A stretch of 64,000 nt of DNA. Source: Amphimedon queenslandica (lineage: Eukaryota > Porifera > Demospongiae > Haplosclerida > Niphatidae). This document shows, in pieces, positions 24,833 through 36,285 of the stretch (its first letter is position 1; every line of letters starts with the position of its first letter). Made by a program: the position numbers and the translations under genes. Below the pieces are notes generated by a model. It worked only from the letters and a program-made list of their open reading frames with translations, ran no database searches and was not told the origin of the DNA. The stretch lies in the NCBI RefSeq assembly GCF_000090795.2, contig NW_003546390.1, forward strand, positions 42,393-106,392. The letters are read 5' to 3'.

Positions 24833-26320
24833 ATGGCTGGTAAGTTAAAAGATGTACCTCAATAATGGTTGGTATGGTTCAATAGAGTTTAGTGAAGTGT
24901 GGCAGTTCCCTGAAGTATACACTCCTCAGGTTGTACCTCAGTCCAATGTACTGCCCCTCACTGGGTCAAGTACTTGCAGCAGTTCTAATCATGTGAGTGG
25001 GTGGATAACGGTATATGTCATTTGTGATCTTTTCTTGTTAATTTCTCATCCCACCATCTTCTGCCTGCATACGTTGCATCTGAAGGCGTAGGCTCCTCCC
25101 ATTAATTAATATAATTATTTTTAGGGTCCTTTAAGCCCAACTGGTTACTACTCATATTTTGACGGCAGTGTCTTTACTGACACTAGTTCCTCCTTCATGA
25201 ATGAGATGAACAGCATTGAATCAGTAACTTCAAAGTGAAAATAATCCCATTAAATAATAGTTACTATTATTATTATTATTTAATTCATTTGTAGCAGTAC
25301 AGCCAGTTATTTAGAGGACTTTAGTGTATCAATGGATTCTTCTGATGGAAGTAGAAAGGTTATACCTACAATGCTTGTGTCCTCCTCATATTATTAATAT
25401 TTAATCTATACTTATAGTTCATTCAAACTGCTGACAAGGAGAAGCACCTCATCATTAAAAAGGATGTCAACTTTGCTTTGTCTTTCTCATCTGATAGTGA
25501 GCATTGACTCATCTTTATCATAATCATGTTACTCTTATTCTCTGTAGCTCCCTTACCTCCTAATGGTCTCATAAGAGCATTGCTAACATCAGCTGCTGTG
25601 AATCCACTACTCTGTTGTAAGGCTGACATCACTGAGGATTATTTAGGTAACAGGTTTATGGTTTGCTGCACTGAAGGAGCTAAGTATACTGAGTGGAAAG
25701 GGCAGCATTCTATTGATATACTAGTATCAGATCTACCTGGTCAGATTAATGCATTCATTGTGATGTGAATAAAGGTTATGTATGTAGAAACTTCCTGTAA
25801 ACCTTTTGCTGTTTTTAAGTTTCGATGTCAGTCATCTCATCTGCCGCGTCTCCATAGCAAACTGACTTTGGAATTTTACTTATTTGAGAGGAAGTCAGTG
25901 ACTTTAATCATCTTCAATAATAATTATTTCATATTTATTCCCAGCACTACTGCCCCTATTGGTTATGATTCTATCAGCGTTAAGATAACCCCATGCATTG
26001 GGAGAGAATCAAAGAAACTCCTTTCTATATTAAAGCCAATACCAGCTGCTTTTCCTCCAAGTTCTAGAAAGCAAAAGCTCACAGCAACAACTCCTTCAGA
26101 TGCAGACACACCTGCTGTTCCTCCTCTTCCTGAGGGAGTGCTGGACTTTACAGCAGAGAATCCTCCTGATAAAGATGGCTACTATCATTTTTCAGTATGT
26201 TTTGTTAGTATAGCTACTACCATTAGTTTCATAATTGTCTCTTTATGCTAGTGGTCTGGAAAGGACAAGCTCATTTTCAATTTACTGACTGCGATTAAAA
26301 AATCCAGTGAAATTGATTAA
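24833..26320 (+). CDS. p53/p63/p73-family transcription factor
   Basis: Nine exons give 323 residues with every splice phase consistent: 24833-24839, 24886-24992, 25125-25234, 25295-25358, 25418-25496, 25548-25759, 25820-25893, 25945-26194 and 26252-26320. Residues 3-11 (EFSEVWQFP) resemble the p53 transactivation helix (FSDLWKLLP). The DNA-binding core spans about 113-245: SDTPLPPNGLIRALL matches human DSTPPPGTRVRAMA, HSIDILVSDLPGQ matches HSVVVPYEPPE, FRCQSSH matches YMCNSSC, and YDSISVKITPCIGRESKK aligns without gaps to NSFEVRVCACPGRDRR. The end (DGYYHFSWSGKDKLIFNLLTAI) matches the tetramerisation domain (GEYFTLQIRGRERFEMF). Differences from human: the second zinc cysteine is His200, the position of zinc-binding H179 looks like Asp, Arg273 is Lys231, and the loop with Arg248 is altered. 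Exon 1 has only 7 coding bases; an alternative in-frame ATG is at 24852. Confidence 0.88.
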
Positions 26321-26465
26321 CAAGTATCACTTATTATTTCCATTACATCACTTTTCATTAATCATTTCATCACTTTTGTTGTTAGCACAATCGATTATTA
26401 TTATTATAATCAAATTTTAGAAGATAAATTAACATGTACATGTATAGCAACATTGCAAAGTCTTT

Positions 26466-27929
26466 TCAAACTATTTGTGGCTTCTTTTGCCATCCTATTT
26501 TCTGTAAGAATTACTATTTGTGATAATAGTAAGTGATGATGATGATACTTCACTTACTTCTTTGAGAGGGAAAGTTTTCCTTTTCCCTTTTGTAGCATAA
26601 GAATAAACAGTAAAGGCAATGATTCCTCCTATTATCAGTAGCAGCAGGAGACCAATCACTATTGCTATTATTACTATTATCAATGTAGCATCAAAAGGAC
26701 CGTCTGATATAGCTTGAGATGAAAAGGAGAGAGAATCACAGTATAGTGATCAGTAGTTTGGCTTACCACATGAGCAACCGTCTTGGTCTATCTTATAGCC
26801 ATCATTGCACTGGACACAACAAACAGAATCTGGTTCACATTCACCACAATTATCAGCTCTGCAAGGAGAGGGAGAGAAAGAGGGAGATGGAGAGAAAATG
26901 GAGGAAGGACGTGTAGGGAAGGATGTCATTATTCTTGTTGTTGTGGAAACAACTGAAGATGAAGAAGTTGGTCTAGTTGATGTAACTGATGAAGGTTGAG
27001 GCATTCCTTGTATTGAAGATGTTGAATACGTTATATCTGATGAATTATAATATTAATGATAGCATTATTGTTATAGTACCTGAGCAGTTCATCCCCTGAT
27101 ATCCAGTTCCTGTACAGTTACATGTATAATTGTTCATGCCACTAAATGATGTACACTCTCCTCCATTCAAACAAGGATTGCTAATATCACAAATATCATT
27201 GAATATACATTCAGTGCAGTTGCTGTTTGGTGAATGACCAAGAGCACAGGTTAAATTACAAACTATTAAGAACAATAAAGATAATTATAAACTACTGTAT
27301 ACTGTACTCACTGCATTTATAATCAGTGTCTTCACTAGCAACATAACCCACACCAAAGGATGAGCAATCATCACTACACTCTCCATTAGGTAAGAATACA
27401 AGACAGCAATCACCAGATCCTGATCCAGTACATCTTTCTAATCCAGTATTGCAAGCACTGTCACATGCTAGAATATAACAATTACATTGTACATTATAAT
27501 GGACTACATTAGTTTACCTCTACATCTAGTATCTCCACCAAAACCTTCCCGGCACCGATAACAATCAGTTCTTGGAGGAGCACCAACAACACTGGCAGGA
27601 GGAGGATCCAAACTACCAGTCCTTCCACTCCATGTACCACTGCTACACTCCATATCAAGTATCCTAGTTTGTTCAGGTTCTCCTGGGTTAGGAGTGAATG
27701 TAGCTATAAGAGCTATGCCTTCATAAGTATTGATAGTGTCCCCTTGGGCTTGACAGACATATTGAACTGATCCCTCAGTTACATTAGGAGAGTAAGACTG
27801 AGTACCATCAGAAATGATTAGTAAAGGAGGCAAAACAGCCTCTATCTCTGCTATAGTTGGTAGAGGACAATGTTGAGAAGCAGCAAACGTAAGGAAAAGA
27901 GATACAACTATCACAAGTAACTTCATCAT
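26466..27929 (-). CDS. Type I membrane protein with Cys-rich and EGF-like modules, paralog 1
   Basis: Signal peptide [18 protein letters not shown], then a Cys-containing domain ([16 protein letters not shown]...[17 protein letters not shown]...[15 protein letters not shown]) in exon 27929-27519. A second Cys-rich module follows ([21 protein letters not shown]...CSSFGVGY), then an EGF-like module ([18 protein letters not shown]...[13 protein letters not shown]), a Ser/Thr-rich stalk, a short [21 protein letters not shown] module, a membrane helix ([20 protein letters not shown]) and a basic tail spliced to [11 protein letters not shown]-stop. This is a cell-surface protein of unknown function. 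It is the first of three tandem paralogs and lies tail to tail with the p53-family gene. Exon choice is by eye. Confidence 0.8.
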
Positions 27930-28127
27930 GATCAAGACTGCCAATGTGAGCCACTCCCTAACCTACTGAGCTAGCATAGCAACAACTTACAGACACATAA
28001 TGACAACAACAGTGCACAAGCACCGTGAATATAATAATAATAAATATAATTAATGTATAAAGAGCAAGTACCAAGTACAGTCACACGTGAATCTAATTAA
28101 TGTGATAGTACATGATAAATACTGCTG

Positions 28128-28290
28128 GTGATCAAGAAAAAACAAGCTCATTTTTAAGCTGACTGCAATCAAGAAATCCAGCAAAATTGATTAACAAGTA
28201 TCACTTATTATTGCCATTACATCACTTTTCATTAATCATTTCATCACTTTTGTTGTTAGCACAATTAATTATTATACTCCAATTGATTTA
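28128..28290 (+). pseudogene. Relic of the p53-family last exon between paralogs 1 and 2
   Basis: Matches 26252-26400: ACAAGCTCATTTT, GACTGCAATCAAGAAATCCA, AAATTGATTAACAAGTATCA and the following 3' flank up to TTGTTGTTAGCACAAT. It lacks the GGTCTGGAAAGG start, and the rest of the gene is absent. It shows that the duplicated unit giving paralogs 1 and 2 extended into the p53-family gene. Confidence 0.85.
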
Positions 28291-28318
28291 GCAACATTTA
28301 ATTAGCTGAAACGTCTTT

Positions 28319-29557
28319 TCAAACTATTTCTGGCTTCTTTCTCCATCCTATTTTCTGTAAGAATTAATATTTGTGATAATAGTTAAATGATAATGATGAT
28401 ACTTCACTTACCTCTTTGAGAGGGAAAGTTTTCCTCTTCCCTTTTGTAGCATAAGAATAAACACTGAATGCAATCAGTCCTCCTATTATTAGTAGGAGCA
28501 GGAGACCAATCACTATTGCTATTATTACTATTATTAATGTAACTGGTGCTGTTGTAACATCCGAAGAGGACGAAGGAAAAAGACTAGGTGTTACTGTATT
28601 TATTAAAACAACTGAAGGTGAAACAGTTGGTGTAGGAGATGCAACTGATGAAGGTAGAGACACTGTATCTGATAATAATTAATAATAACATTATTATCAC
28701 ATTATACCTGAGCAGTTCATCCCATGATATCCAGTTCCTGTACAGTTACATGTATAATTGTTCATGCCACTAAATGATGTACACTCTCCTCCATTCAAAC
28801 AAGGATTGCTAATATCACAAATATCATTGAATATACATTCAGTGCAGTTGCTGTTTGGTGAATGACCAAGAGCACAGGTTAAATTACAAACTATTAAGAA
28901 CAATAAAGATAATTATAAACTACTGTATACTGTACTCACTGCATTTATAATCAGTGTCTTCACTAGCAGCATAATCCACACCAAAGGATGAGCAATCATC
29001 ACTACAGTCTCCATTAGGTAAGAATACAAGACAGCAATCACCAGATCCTGATCCAGTACATCTTTCTAATCCAGTATTGCAAGCACTGTCACATGCTAGA
29101 ATATAACAATTATATTGTACATTATAATGGACTACATTAGGTTACCTCTACATCTAGTATCTCCACCAAAACCTTCCCGGCACCGATAACAATTTGTTTT
29201 TGGAGGAACACCAACAACACTAGCAGGAGGAGGATCTAAACTACCAGTCCTTCCAGTCCATGTACCACTGCTACACTCCATATCAAATATCCTAGTTTGT
29301 TCAGGTTCTCCTGGATTAGGAGTGAATGTAGCTATAAGAGCTATGGCTTCATAAGTATTGATAGTGTCCCCTTGAGCTTGACAGACATATTGAACTGATC
29401 CTTCAGTTACATTAGGAGAGTAAGACTGAGAACCATCAGATTCGACTAGTAAAGGAGGCAAAGCAGACTCTATCTCAGCTATAGTTGGTAGAGGGCAATG
29501 TTGAGAAGTAGCAAATGTAAAGAAAAGAGATACAACTATCACAAGTAACTTCATCAT
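28319..29557 (-). CDS. Type I membrane protein with Cys-rich and EGF-like modules, paralog 2
   Basis: Same plan as paralog 1: signal peptide [34 protein letters not shown] domain, [10 protein letters not shown] module, an EGF-like module with one visible residue difference (GYHGMNC for GYQGMNC), a shorter Ser/Thr/Pro stalk, a membrane helix ([20 protein letters not shown]), and a tail spliced to [11 protein letters not shown]-stop. The [11 protein letters not shown] module of paralog 1 is missing. The EGF exon and its flanking intron are almost identical to paralog 1 while the first exon has drifted more. Function unknown. Confidence 0.8.
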
Positions 29558-29797
29558 GATCAAGACTGCAAATGTGAGCCACTCCCTAACCTACTGAGCT
29601 AGCATAGCAACACTCAATACATTCATAATTGCAAGAAGAGTGCACAGGAACTATGAATATGAAAATAATAAATCTATTTAATGTATAAAGAGCAATGTAG
29701 GGTCACACATGAATCTAATTAAAGTGATGCATTTAGACACTGCTAGTGATTTTTATGCTACTCTGAATGCTGTCCACTTCATGTTGCAACCTATTGA

Positions 29798-31045
29798 TCA
29801 ATAATGAGTAACTGTACCAGCATTTTGTGATATCGTTACCTTTTTTAATCTAGCTCTTTTTATGATAATGACATTAACTAATGCTATGGCAATGGCAACA
29901 AAGATCGGGATTATAAGCAACAGAAACAGCAAATTTAACTGATTTGATGTAGTTTGAGCTAAAACAAGAAAGAGAGTGACAATTGATATAACACAATGTC
30001 TTACCACACTGACAGTTCAGTACAATATATCCATCATCACACTGATCACAGCAAGCAATATCCCCAATACACTGGATGCAGTTACTAATGTTAATAGCAC
30101 AGGGAACAGGAGACGGAGAGGGAAGAGCAACGAAAGATGAAGAAGAAAATACAAGAGAGCTTGAGAAGAAGCTGGAAGAGCTTAGGAAGAATGTTGATGA
30201 AGCTATCAATGAACTTGAGAACTGAGAAGATGTGATATACATTGATGACGACACTTCATCTATAAACAAGTTATCAATAACTAATAGTAATCTCACTTAC
30301 CTTTTGTACAGTTCATGCAATCTGAATCAATAGAATAGCCATCAGGGCAGGTTTTGTTACAAGCTACACAAATAAAATTGTGATAATTGTATAATTAATT
30401 ATAATGCTTACTGCAGTTATAATCAGTTTCTTCACTAGCTGCATAATTCACTCCAGAGGATGAACAATCATGACTACACTCTCCACTAGTTGAAAATACA
30501 AGACAGCATTGATCTGAATATGGTCCAGTACATCTTTCTAATCCAGTATCACAAGCACTGTTACACTCTATGAAGAAATAGATCCACTCCATAATCCACA
30601 GCATTATAAAGATATTCACAAGTATACCTCTACATGTGTCATCTCCAAACCCTCTCCTGCAGACATAGCAGTCAGTCCTTACTGTAGCATTAATGATACT
30701 CGAGGGAGGTAAGGATATCCCCCCGCCACCAGTCTCAGCTACCCATGAGCCAAAATAGCACCTCATCTGAAATAGTCTGGTAACTTCAGAGTCCCCTGGA
30801 TTTGGGGTGAAGGTTCCTATCATTCCAACGGCTCTGTACGTGTTTATCCTTCTCCCTTGAGCCTGGCAGACATATTGGACAGGCCCTGTAAGGTTTGGGT
30901 AATAAGGAATGCTGTTGTCACCAGTAGGAAGGAGAACTGATAGAGTAGCAATAATGTCCGAGTCAGTAGGAAGGGAGCAGTCTTGAGACGAGGCCAGGAG
31001 GAAGAATAGGGAGCCTACCAACACTAGCAAGGCTCGTTTCATCAT
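29798..31045 (-). CDS. Type I membrane protein with Cys-rich modules, paralog 3
   Basis: The most diverged member. It has signal peptide MMKRALLVLVGSLFFLLAS and a QDCSLPTDSDIIATLSVLL...YVCQAQGRRINTYRAVG...DCYVCRRGFGDDTC domain, then [21 protein letters not shown], and a short ACNKTCPDGYSIDSDCMNC module where the others have EGF. A serine-rich stalk follows, then CIQCIGDIACCDQCDDGYIV (equivalent of the paralog 1 module), and a membrane helix (LLFLLLIIPIFVAIAIALVN) with a short basic tail ending TVTHY. A longer in-frame start at 31138 exists, but MMKRALL matches the paralogs. Confidence 0.78.
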
Positions 31046-31220
31046 GTTACAGTGTCTGGTGGCGCTTTGAAAGCGTTCATAGTAACAGGAGCAGCAGCTT
31101 AATGCATCAGAGATTGGGATAAGAGGACCATGCAGCAATCAATAATGAGGCAATTAATTAAGGTAATTAAAGCACTTAGGCTAGGATAAAGATTAAAAAT
31201 CAGATCAAAACGATTGAAGT

Positions 31221-31515
31221 TTAAGGCTCAATTTCATCTGCAGTGTCTACTGTGGACTGTTGAGGTTCAACTGCACTAGGATTCACATCAACATCATGAC
31301 CTACAATAATATAATAATAATGATACAACTGTGCAGGGGAGATACAACATACCTTCTCCCTTAGCTTTACCAAGTATTAGTTCAGTGAGTCTTTTCCTTA
31401 TCTTGTCATAAGAACCAGGCTCACACCAACCAGTCACCTCCTAGTGGAAATGTACACTCTAGAACAGAATGCATGCATAGCTTAAGAGTTCTACTATATT
31501 CCATGCAGCAACTGC

Positions 31516-31572
<57 letters not shown>

Positions 31573-33770
31573 TTGCTATTTACATTGCAGGAGTCTTCTT
31601 TGCCATCATTAGAGTGTATGTATGATTGAATGGTTTCCTCCTTTATGTCACAAAGCATGTATAGCAACTGCCTCTGGGATGGATACACTTGAGGATTGAA
31701 GATATAAGCAGATTCACCAAGGTCCTCGTCTAGAAAGAAGATTGAGATGTTTCATAATAATTATCAGTTGCTGTAAGGACCTGGTCCTTCTTTCATCTTC
31801 TCTTCAGCTATTTTAACACTCTCCTCCTCACTCAGAGCTGGTTTTAGATCAGACTCAATCGCTGCATGTCCAGCACCCAACGGTCGCAGGAGCTTACGGT
31901 AAGTGGAAGATGGAGCAACGAGGGCAAACTCAAGAGACCGTGGGACCCGATAATCTATGGACTGGTAACTGGAGGTAGGACATTGGACAAATAAGGAGAC
32001 ACACTGGTCACTAATCTCACATTTTATTGGACGGATTGGCCCGCGGATCATAACCAAACTTAACCCATAGTTTCTTCCAAGGGCCACTAGTGAAGTAATA
32101 TGACACTTGTGGTAACAGCCTAGTAAAACTCAGTAATCTTCAGTATATTCTAGTATACTCTAGTAAACTTACGTTCTTAAAGAAGACGATGATAGCTTTA
32201 GTTTAGCTTGTATTGCAATTCTTGAACAAACCGGCTTTTCTTCAAAAAGCTAACGGAACGAGAGAAAGGGGAGGGGCTAGACCACACCCACTACTAACGA
32301 TACCTGTCTGAGTATCCTTAGTTTTGGGTGATTTGATGCTGGTAAATCTGGGTGTGGTCCATCCGGAACTTCTAAAAAGAATTTGAAAACTGAAATTATA
32401 AATTCAATACCTTTTTCAGTGAATGTTATGCTGTGAGTGAAATTGGGTCTTTTTAGTCTGGATTGACCTGGACGTCTTGATCTAGACTTAAGAGAAAAAA
32501 CTATTATAGAATAATAATAATTATTATTATTACTATTATTTATTTATTTATTTACTTGCAAAGTGTTTGAAGGCTGAGGTTTCAAGCTGTCAGATTTATA
32601 ACTATGACAATAAAAATAATAATTTTATTCTTTAAATTATTTTCTTACACAAACTGAAATGGCTTGTCACTTTTTGAGAAGAACAGTGGAGGTAAGAACA
32701 AAGGGACATCTTTATTGAAACAAGACTCATCCATCAACTCTAATGAATATTAATTAATTGATTTATTATTATTATTAATTATTAGTAGTACCTGTCATAG
32801 ATACCATTGGGTCATAAGGTATAGTCTTTCCTTTATGCTGGACAGTGCTAAGACCAGGAGGAATAACTTGAAAATCAAACATACCTACACATGTGTACAT
32901 GCACAAGTAAAATTAATAATAGTACAGTTTCTGATGCATATACATGTACTGATGTTGTGTAGAAAGTTTGAGTTGATTCCAACCAAGTGTGGACATCTTA
33001 CAAATCTTTAAAGTTGCTCCAAAATCAGGTCAAAATCCCTGTACTATAGTACAGGGATTTTGGCCAAATTTTGTCAAAAATGAAAAGGTGAGAATTCCTT
33101 AATTTTATTACATTTTCTGATGCATATACATGTACTTATGTTGTGCAGAAAGTTTGAGCTGATTCCAATCACATTTGGATTTTTTACAAATTTTAAAAGT
33201 TGCTCCAAAATGTGGCCAAAGACTATGTTAACATTCAGCTAACCATTAAACTTATATTCAGTGTTAATTAACCCCATCAGTTCTGCAGTATATCCGTACA
33301 CTACTTCTCCTTTATCCTCTGAACCGGCAGCCATCTTTACTCTTCGTATTTTAATAGCCAAAGAACAGGTTCTCCTTGGTTTACCGTGTGCTGGTTTACT
33401 GTAGAATGACTCAGGACGGACTCTGACATCCAGTCTATGACCGTCACTAATAGCCTAATAATAATATAATCAATTAAAACTATATTTATTAAACCTTTTC
33501 TTCACTTTGCAAATTGTGTCAATCCCTCCCATTGTCTCCATGGCTTTATCTTCATCCTCCACAATACCTGTATAATAATAATAATAATAAATAAACAAAG
33601 CCACACCCATAAATTAAAAATAAAGGTGTCAAAAACATGGCTTCCATACCCGGATACTCGATGGAGGTAAGCTCCCTCCATCCTTTGGTACAGTCCACTA
33701 CCAGTAGCTCGTTCCCTGGTTTGTATTCTTGAAGGTCGGAGCTCATACTCTCCTCTCCTTCACCGGCCAT
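31221..33770 (-). CDS. GTF3C5: General transcription factor 3C subunit 5 (TFIIIC63)
   Basis: Subunit of TFIIIC, which recruits RNA polymerase III to tRNA and 5S promoters. About a dozen exons run from MAGEGEESMSSDL (33770) to EIEP-stop (31221). Family matches: ELTSIEYPG near the start (human CVEYPG); RVRPESFYSKPAHGKPRRTCSLAIKIRR; GMFDFQ, VSMTELMDESCFNKDVPLFLPPLFFS (human ELPLYIPPPIFS); EKPVCSRIAIQAKL (human RPIWSRNAVKANI); and near the end YPSQRQLLYMLCDIKEETIQ...DGKEDSCN with TGWCEPGSYDKIRKRLTELI (human YRQMFYQLCDLNVEELQ, DGWCLPKTSDELRDTMSLMI). Exon limits in the middle are approximate. It shares a 68-base promoter with MRPS31. Confidence 0.87.
31518..31573. repeat. (ATT)n microsatellite
   Basis: About 18 ATT units in the intron downstream of the GTF3C5 exon coding YPSQRQLLYML. 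Confidence 0.85.
32925..33220. repeat. Satellite copies with 32-base palindrome in a GTF3C5 intron
   Basis: Two degenerate monomers (TACATGTACTGATGTTGTGTAG, AGAAAGTTTGAGCTGATTCC) in the opposite orientation to the 10.4 kb array. A perfect palindrome at 33031-33062 has the core CCCTGTACTATAGTACAGGG. Confidence 0.85.
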
Positions 33771-33838
33771 GTTGTCGCACGTGGGTATTAGAATACGATG
33801 AAGAATACGGAATAAAACTAGGATATCCGTAAATCAAG
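33771..33838. promoter_or_regulatory. Bidirectional promoter, GTF3C5 / MRPS31
   Basis: Only 68 bases separate the two start codons, so both promoters and 5' leaders overlap. A CACGTG E-box lies at 33778-33783, next to the GTF3C5 start. Confidence 0.7.
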
Positions 33839-35263
33839 ATGGCTGCTCTTAGACAACTACAAGTATGTAGGCCAGTAAAATGACTCCTTTTACTTGTTCC
33901 CTTCATTAGGTTTTAAGGTTATTCCGTTGTTATAGCTCATCACGTGTTTATGACAAGGGACCAGGTAAAAATTACAAGAGGAAGCTGCAAAGGAAGAGAA
34001 TCCCACGAGTAGACCTCAAGGCCTCCCTACTGGAGAGTCTTGCTAAGAGTGAGGAGACGGGGAATGAAGATACGACAACAAAAGAAACCAAGAATGATAG
34101 GATACAAAAAACCCTACAGTACACCCCCTCATTAGTGACACATTTACATATATAATTACAGGGGTCTCCTCTCTGGACTGGAGATGTACAGTAGACCTGG
34201 AGAGAACCAGCAGGAGGAGGAGGAGCAGGATTGTAATGATTTGAATCTAAAAGGTTTATTTTAATCTCTTCTTTAATTAGACGATAGAAGCAGCCACGCC
34301 CCTCTGTCAGAGTATAGGAGACACGACCCTTTTTCAGACGATAGGAAGAGACATACCCCTCAATCAGATGATAGGAGACACGCCTCTCAATCAGATGATA
34401 GGAGGAGACACGCCCTTTTTTCAGACGATAGGAGACACACCCCTCTATCAGATGATAGGAGGAGACACACCCCTCTATCAGACGATAGGAGACACACCCC
34501 TCTATCAGACGATAGGAGGAGGTCTTTTGCGTTTAGAGCTCCTAAACCAAATTTCAAACTGCCCCTCACTAAACCTCCGCCTGTAGTGACTGACCCAGTC
34601 AATACTTCATTCACTGATGGAAAGAGATTGGGTGAGAGAGAGAGAGAGAGAAAGAGTGTGTTTGTTTAACATTATGTTATGTGTAGGTGTATTCAAAATA
34701 ATGACCCAAGAACAATCTGTTCAACCACCAGATCCTTGGACTTTCAGGGAAGTAAGTATTTTAATGATTTTGTATCTTTAGGTTTGATAAATTTGCCGCT
34801 ATTTTCTGTTCATTTTTTAAAGGATCAGTTGAAGAAAGAGATAAGTTTCATTAACCAGTACAAGCCATTGATGAACGAGTTTGAGCAGTTAATGAAGGAC
34901 TCGCCACGTGTCTGGAAGTATCCAATAGATAACCAGTTACCAAGGTAACCATTAATATTAGTGTTATTGTTTTATTAGTTGTTCAGTGATGAAGACAATG
35001 TTGGTTTTGAGGATCACGTGTTTCTAATGAAGCACATTGAAGATAAGGACTTGCCAAGAAAAGGTAACAGCAACTAGAAACTGATTCTCGAATTTCCATT
35101 CTCATACTGCTTCATCACAGGCCCAGTTAGGCATTTCATGGAACTGGTTGCTACCGGACTCTCTATGAATCCATACTACACTGCCCAGGAGAAGGTTGAG
35201 CACATTGGATGGTACAAAGACTATTTTAAACAATTCCCTAGGGACGAACTGGACTTGGAATAA
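33839..35263 (+). CDS. MRPS31: Mitochondrial ribosomal protein mS31
   Basis: Small-subunit mitochondrial ribosomal protein. Exon 1 is 33839-33862 (MAALRQLQ), joined to [32 protein letters not shown], a basic targeting-type start. The C-terminal conserved part is [43 protein letters not shown] and [10 protein letters not shown], matching human [36 protein letters not shown]. The stop is at 35261-35263. A middle exon codes eight imperfect SDDRR(R)HTPL repeats. Internal exon borders between 34080 and 34960 are approximate. Confidence 0.88.
34285..34525 (+). repeat. In-frame minisatellite in MRPS31 (27/30-base units)
   Basis: Eight tandem units coding SDDRRHTPL or [10 protein letters not shown], alternating between 9 and 10 codons. 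Length stays a multiple of three, so the frame is kept. Strongly basic and acidic, likely disordered. Confidence 0.88.
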
Positions 35264-35364
35264 AACACCACTATTGTATTATAAATTGAACGATTGTAAA
35301 TATTAATATTATTATTATTATTATTATTGATAATATTAACTGTTGCTTTTGTATATGATTCTAA

Positions 35365-36118
35365 TTAGCTTTCATTATTACTTTGTCCGTTATTATTATT
35401 ATTATTATTCATTTCTTTGTTCTTCTTCTTGAGCATGATTCTTGCTTCCCTCACTGCTTGTCCCTGCATCAGGTGACTATCAGATGACCATCACATGATA
35501 ACACTTACCCTTTCCTTGATGACATGCTTTAAAACATCCATGGAGTACTTTACCTTTTAAAAAATACTTTTACAATTAATTAAAAATTATAAAATACTTT
35601 TTTCAATCTTTCTGGTCCCGGCATTATAAATAGATTTCGGTTTGCTTCGTGTCTCAAAGTTAGTAACATGTTTCTCTCTTTTAGGAGGACATACCTGCCA
35701 AACTAAAAATTATATTAATAATTAATTAAATAATATTTACCATAATTTGTGTAGGTCCTCGTTACTCTTCTGTCTCAGTTCCCTTGCTTTCCACGGCCTA
35801 CCTGTTACAATAATTAATGGGTGGAGCTTCACTAATTAATTAATTACGTGATTAATTAACACCTCTTAATCCCCACCCACATATTCTGTTCATTATTACG
35901 GCTCTCCTCCCCTCACCTGTCCTCTCTGACTCTTCGATGATATTTTTAGTCTTCGGAAAGAACTCTTCCAGTCCCATCACGTGACTGCTTGTGTGAAAAC
36001 CACGCCCCCTTACATTAATGAGTGTTGTTACTCCAAGAAGAGGAGAAAGGAGCAAAGCAGAACAAGAAGGAGCAATGGAGGACACGGGACTATGAGTCAA
36101 TACTCTACACAGTAACAT
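35365..36118 (-). CDS. MRPL47: Mitochondrial ribosomal protein uL29m
   Basis: Large-subunit mitochondrial ribosomal protein of the L29 family. It starts at 36118 ([14 protein letters not shown]...), a targeting-type leader, then [32 protein letters not shown] (human GLEEFF). The next exon reads [20 protein letters not shown] (human ...[21 protein letters not shown]), then [20 protein letters not shown], and a basic helical end ([13 protein letters not shown]...[16 protein letters not shown]) with a run of asparagines before the stop at 35365-35367. An in-frame ATG at 36265 would add about 49 residues but lies in the spacer shared with WASHC3 and does not look like family sequence. Confidence 0.87.
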
Positions 36119-36285
36119 CTTATTGAAGAGAAGGACTTTGGGAGACTTTAACCAAAGCCAAGTCTGGATTCTGGGAAAAGTGCCACGTGGTTTCCGTACA
36201 CTTCCGGACACTATCAATGTTCCTGAATAATTAGCCACACCCCTACAATCCAGTACGAGCCCCACCCATCAAGAAAGACAGCAAA
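36119..36285. promoter_or_regulatory. Bidirectional promoter, MRPL47 / WASHC3
   Basis: 167 bases between two head-to-head start codons. No TATA box was recognised. It is the second such compact divergent pair within 3 kb. Confidence 0.6.

Noticed and set aside
34387-34614. Minus frame with repeated LLSSDRGVC
   Set aside because: Antisense of the MRPS31 minisatellite; the plus frame continues into conserved mS31 sequence.
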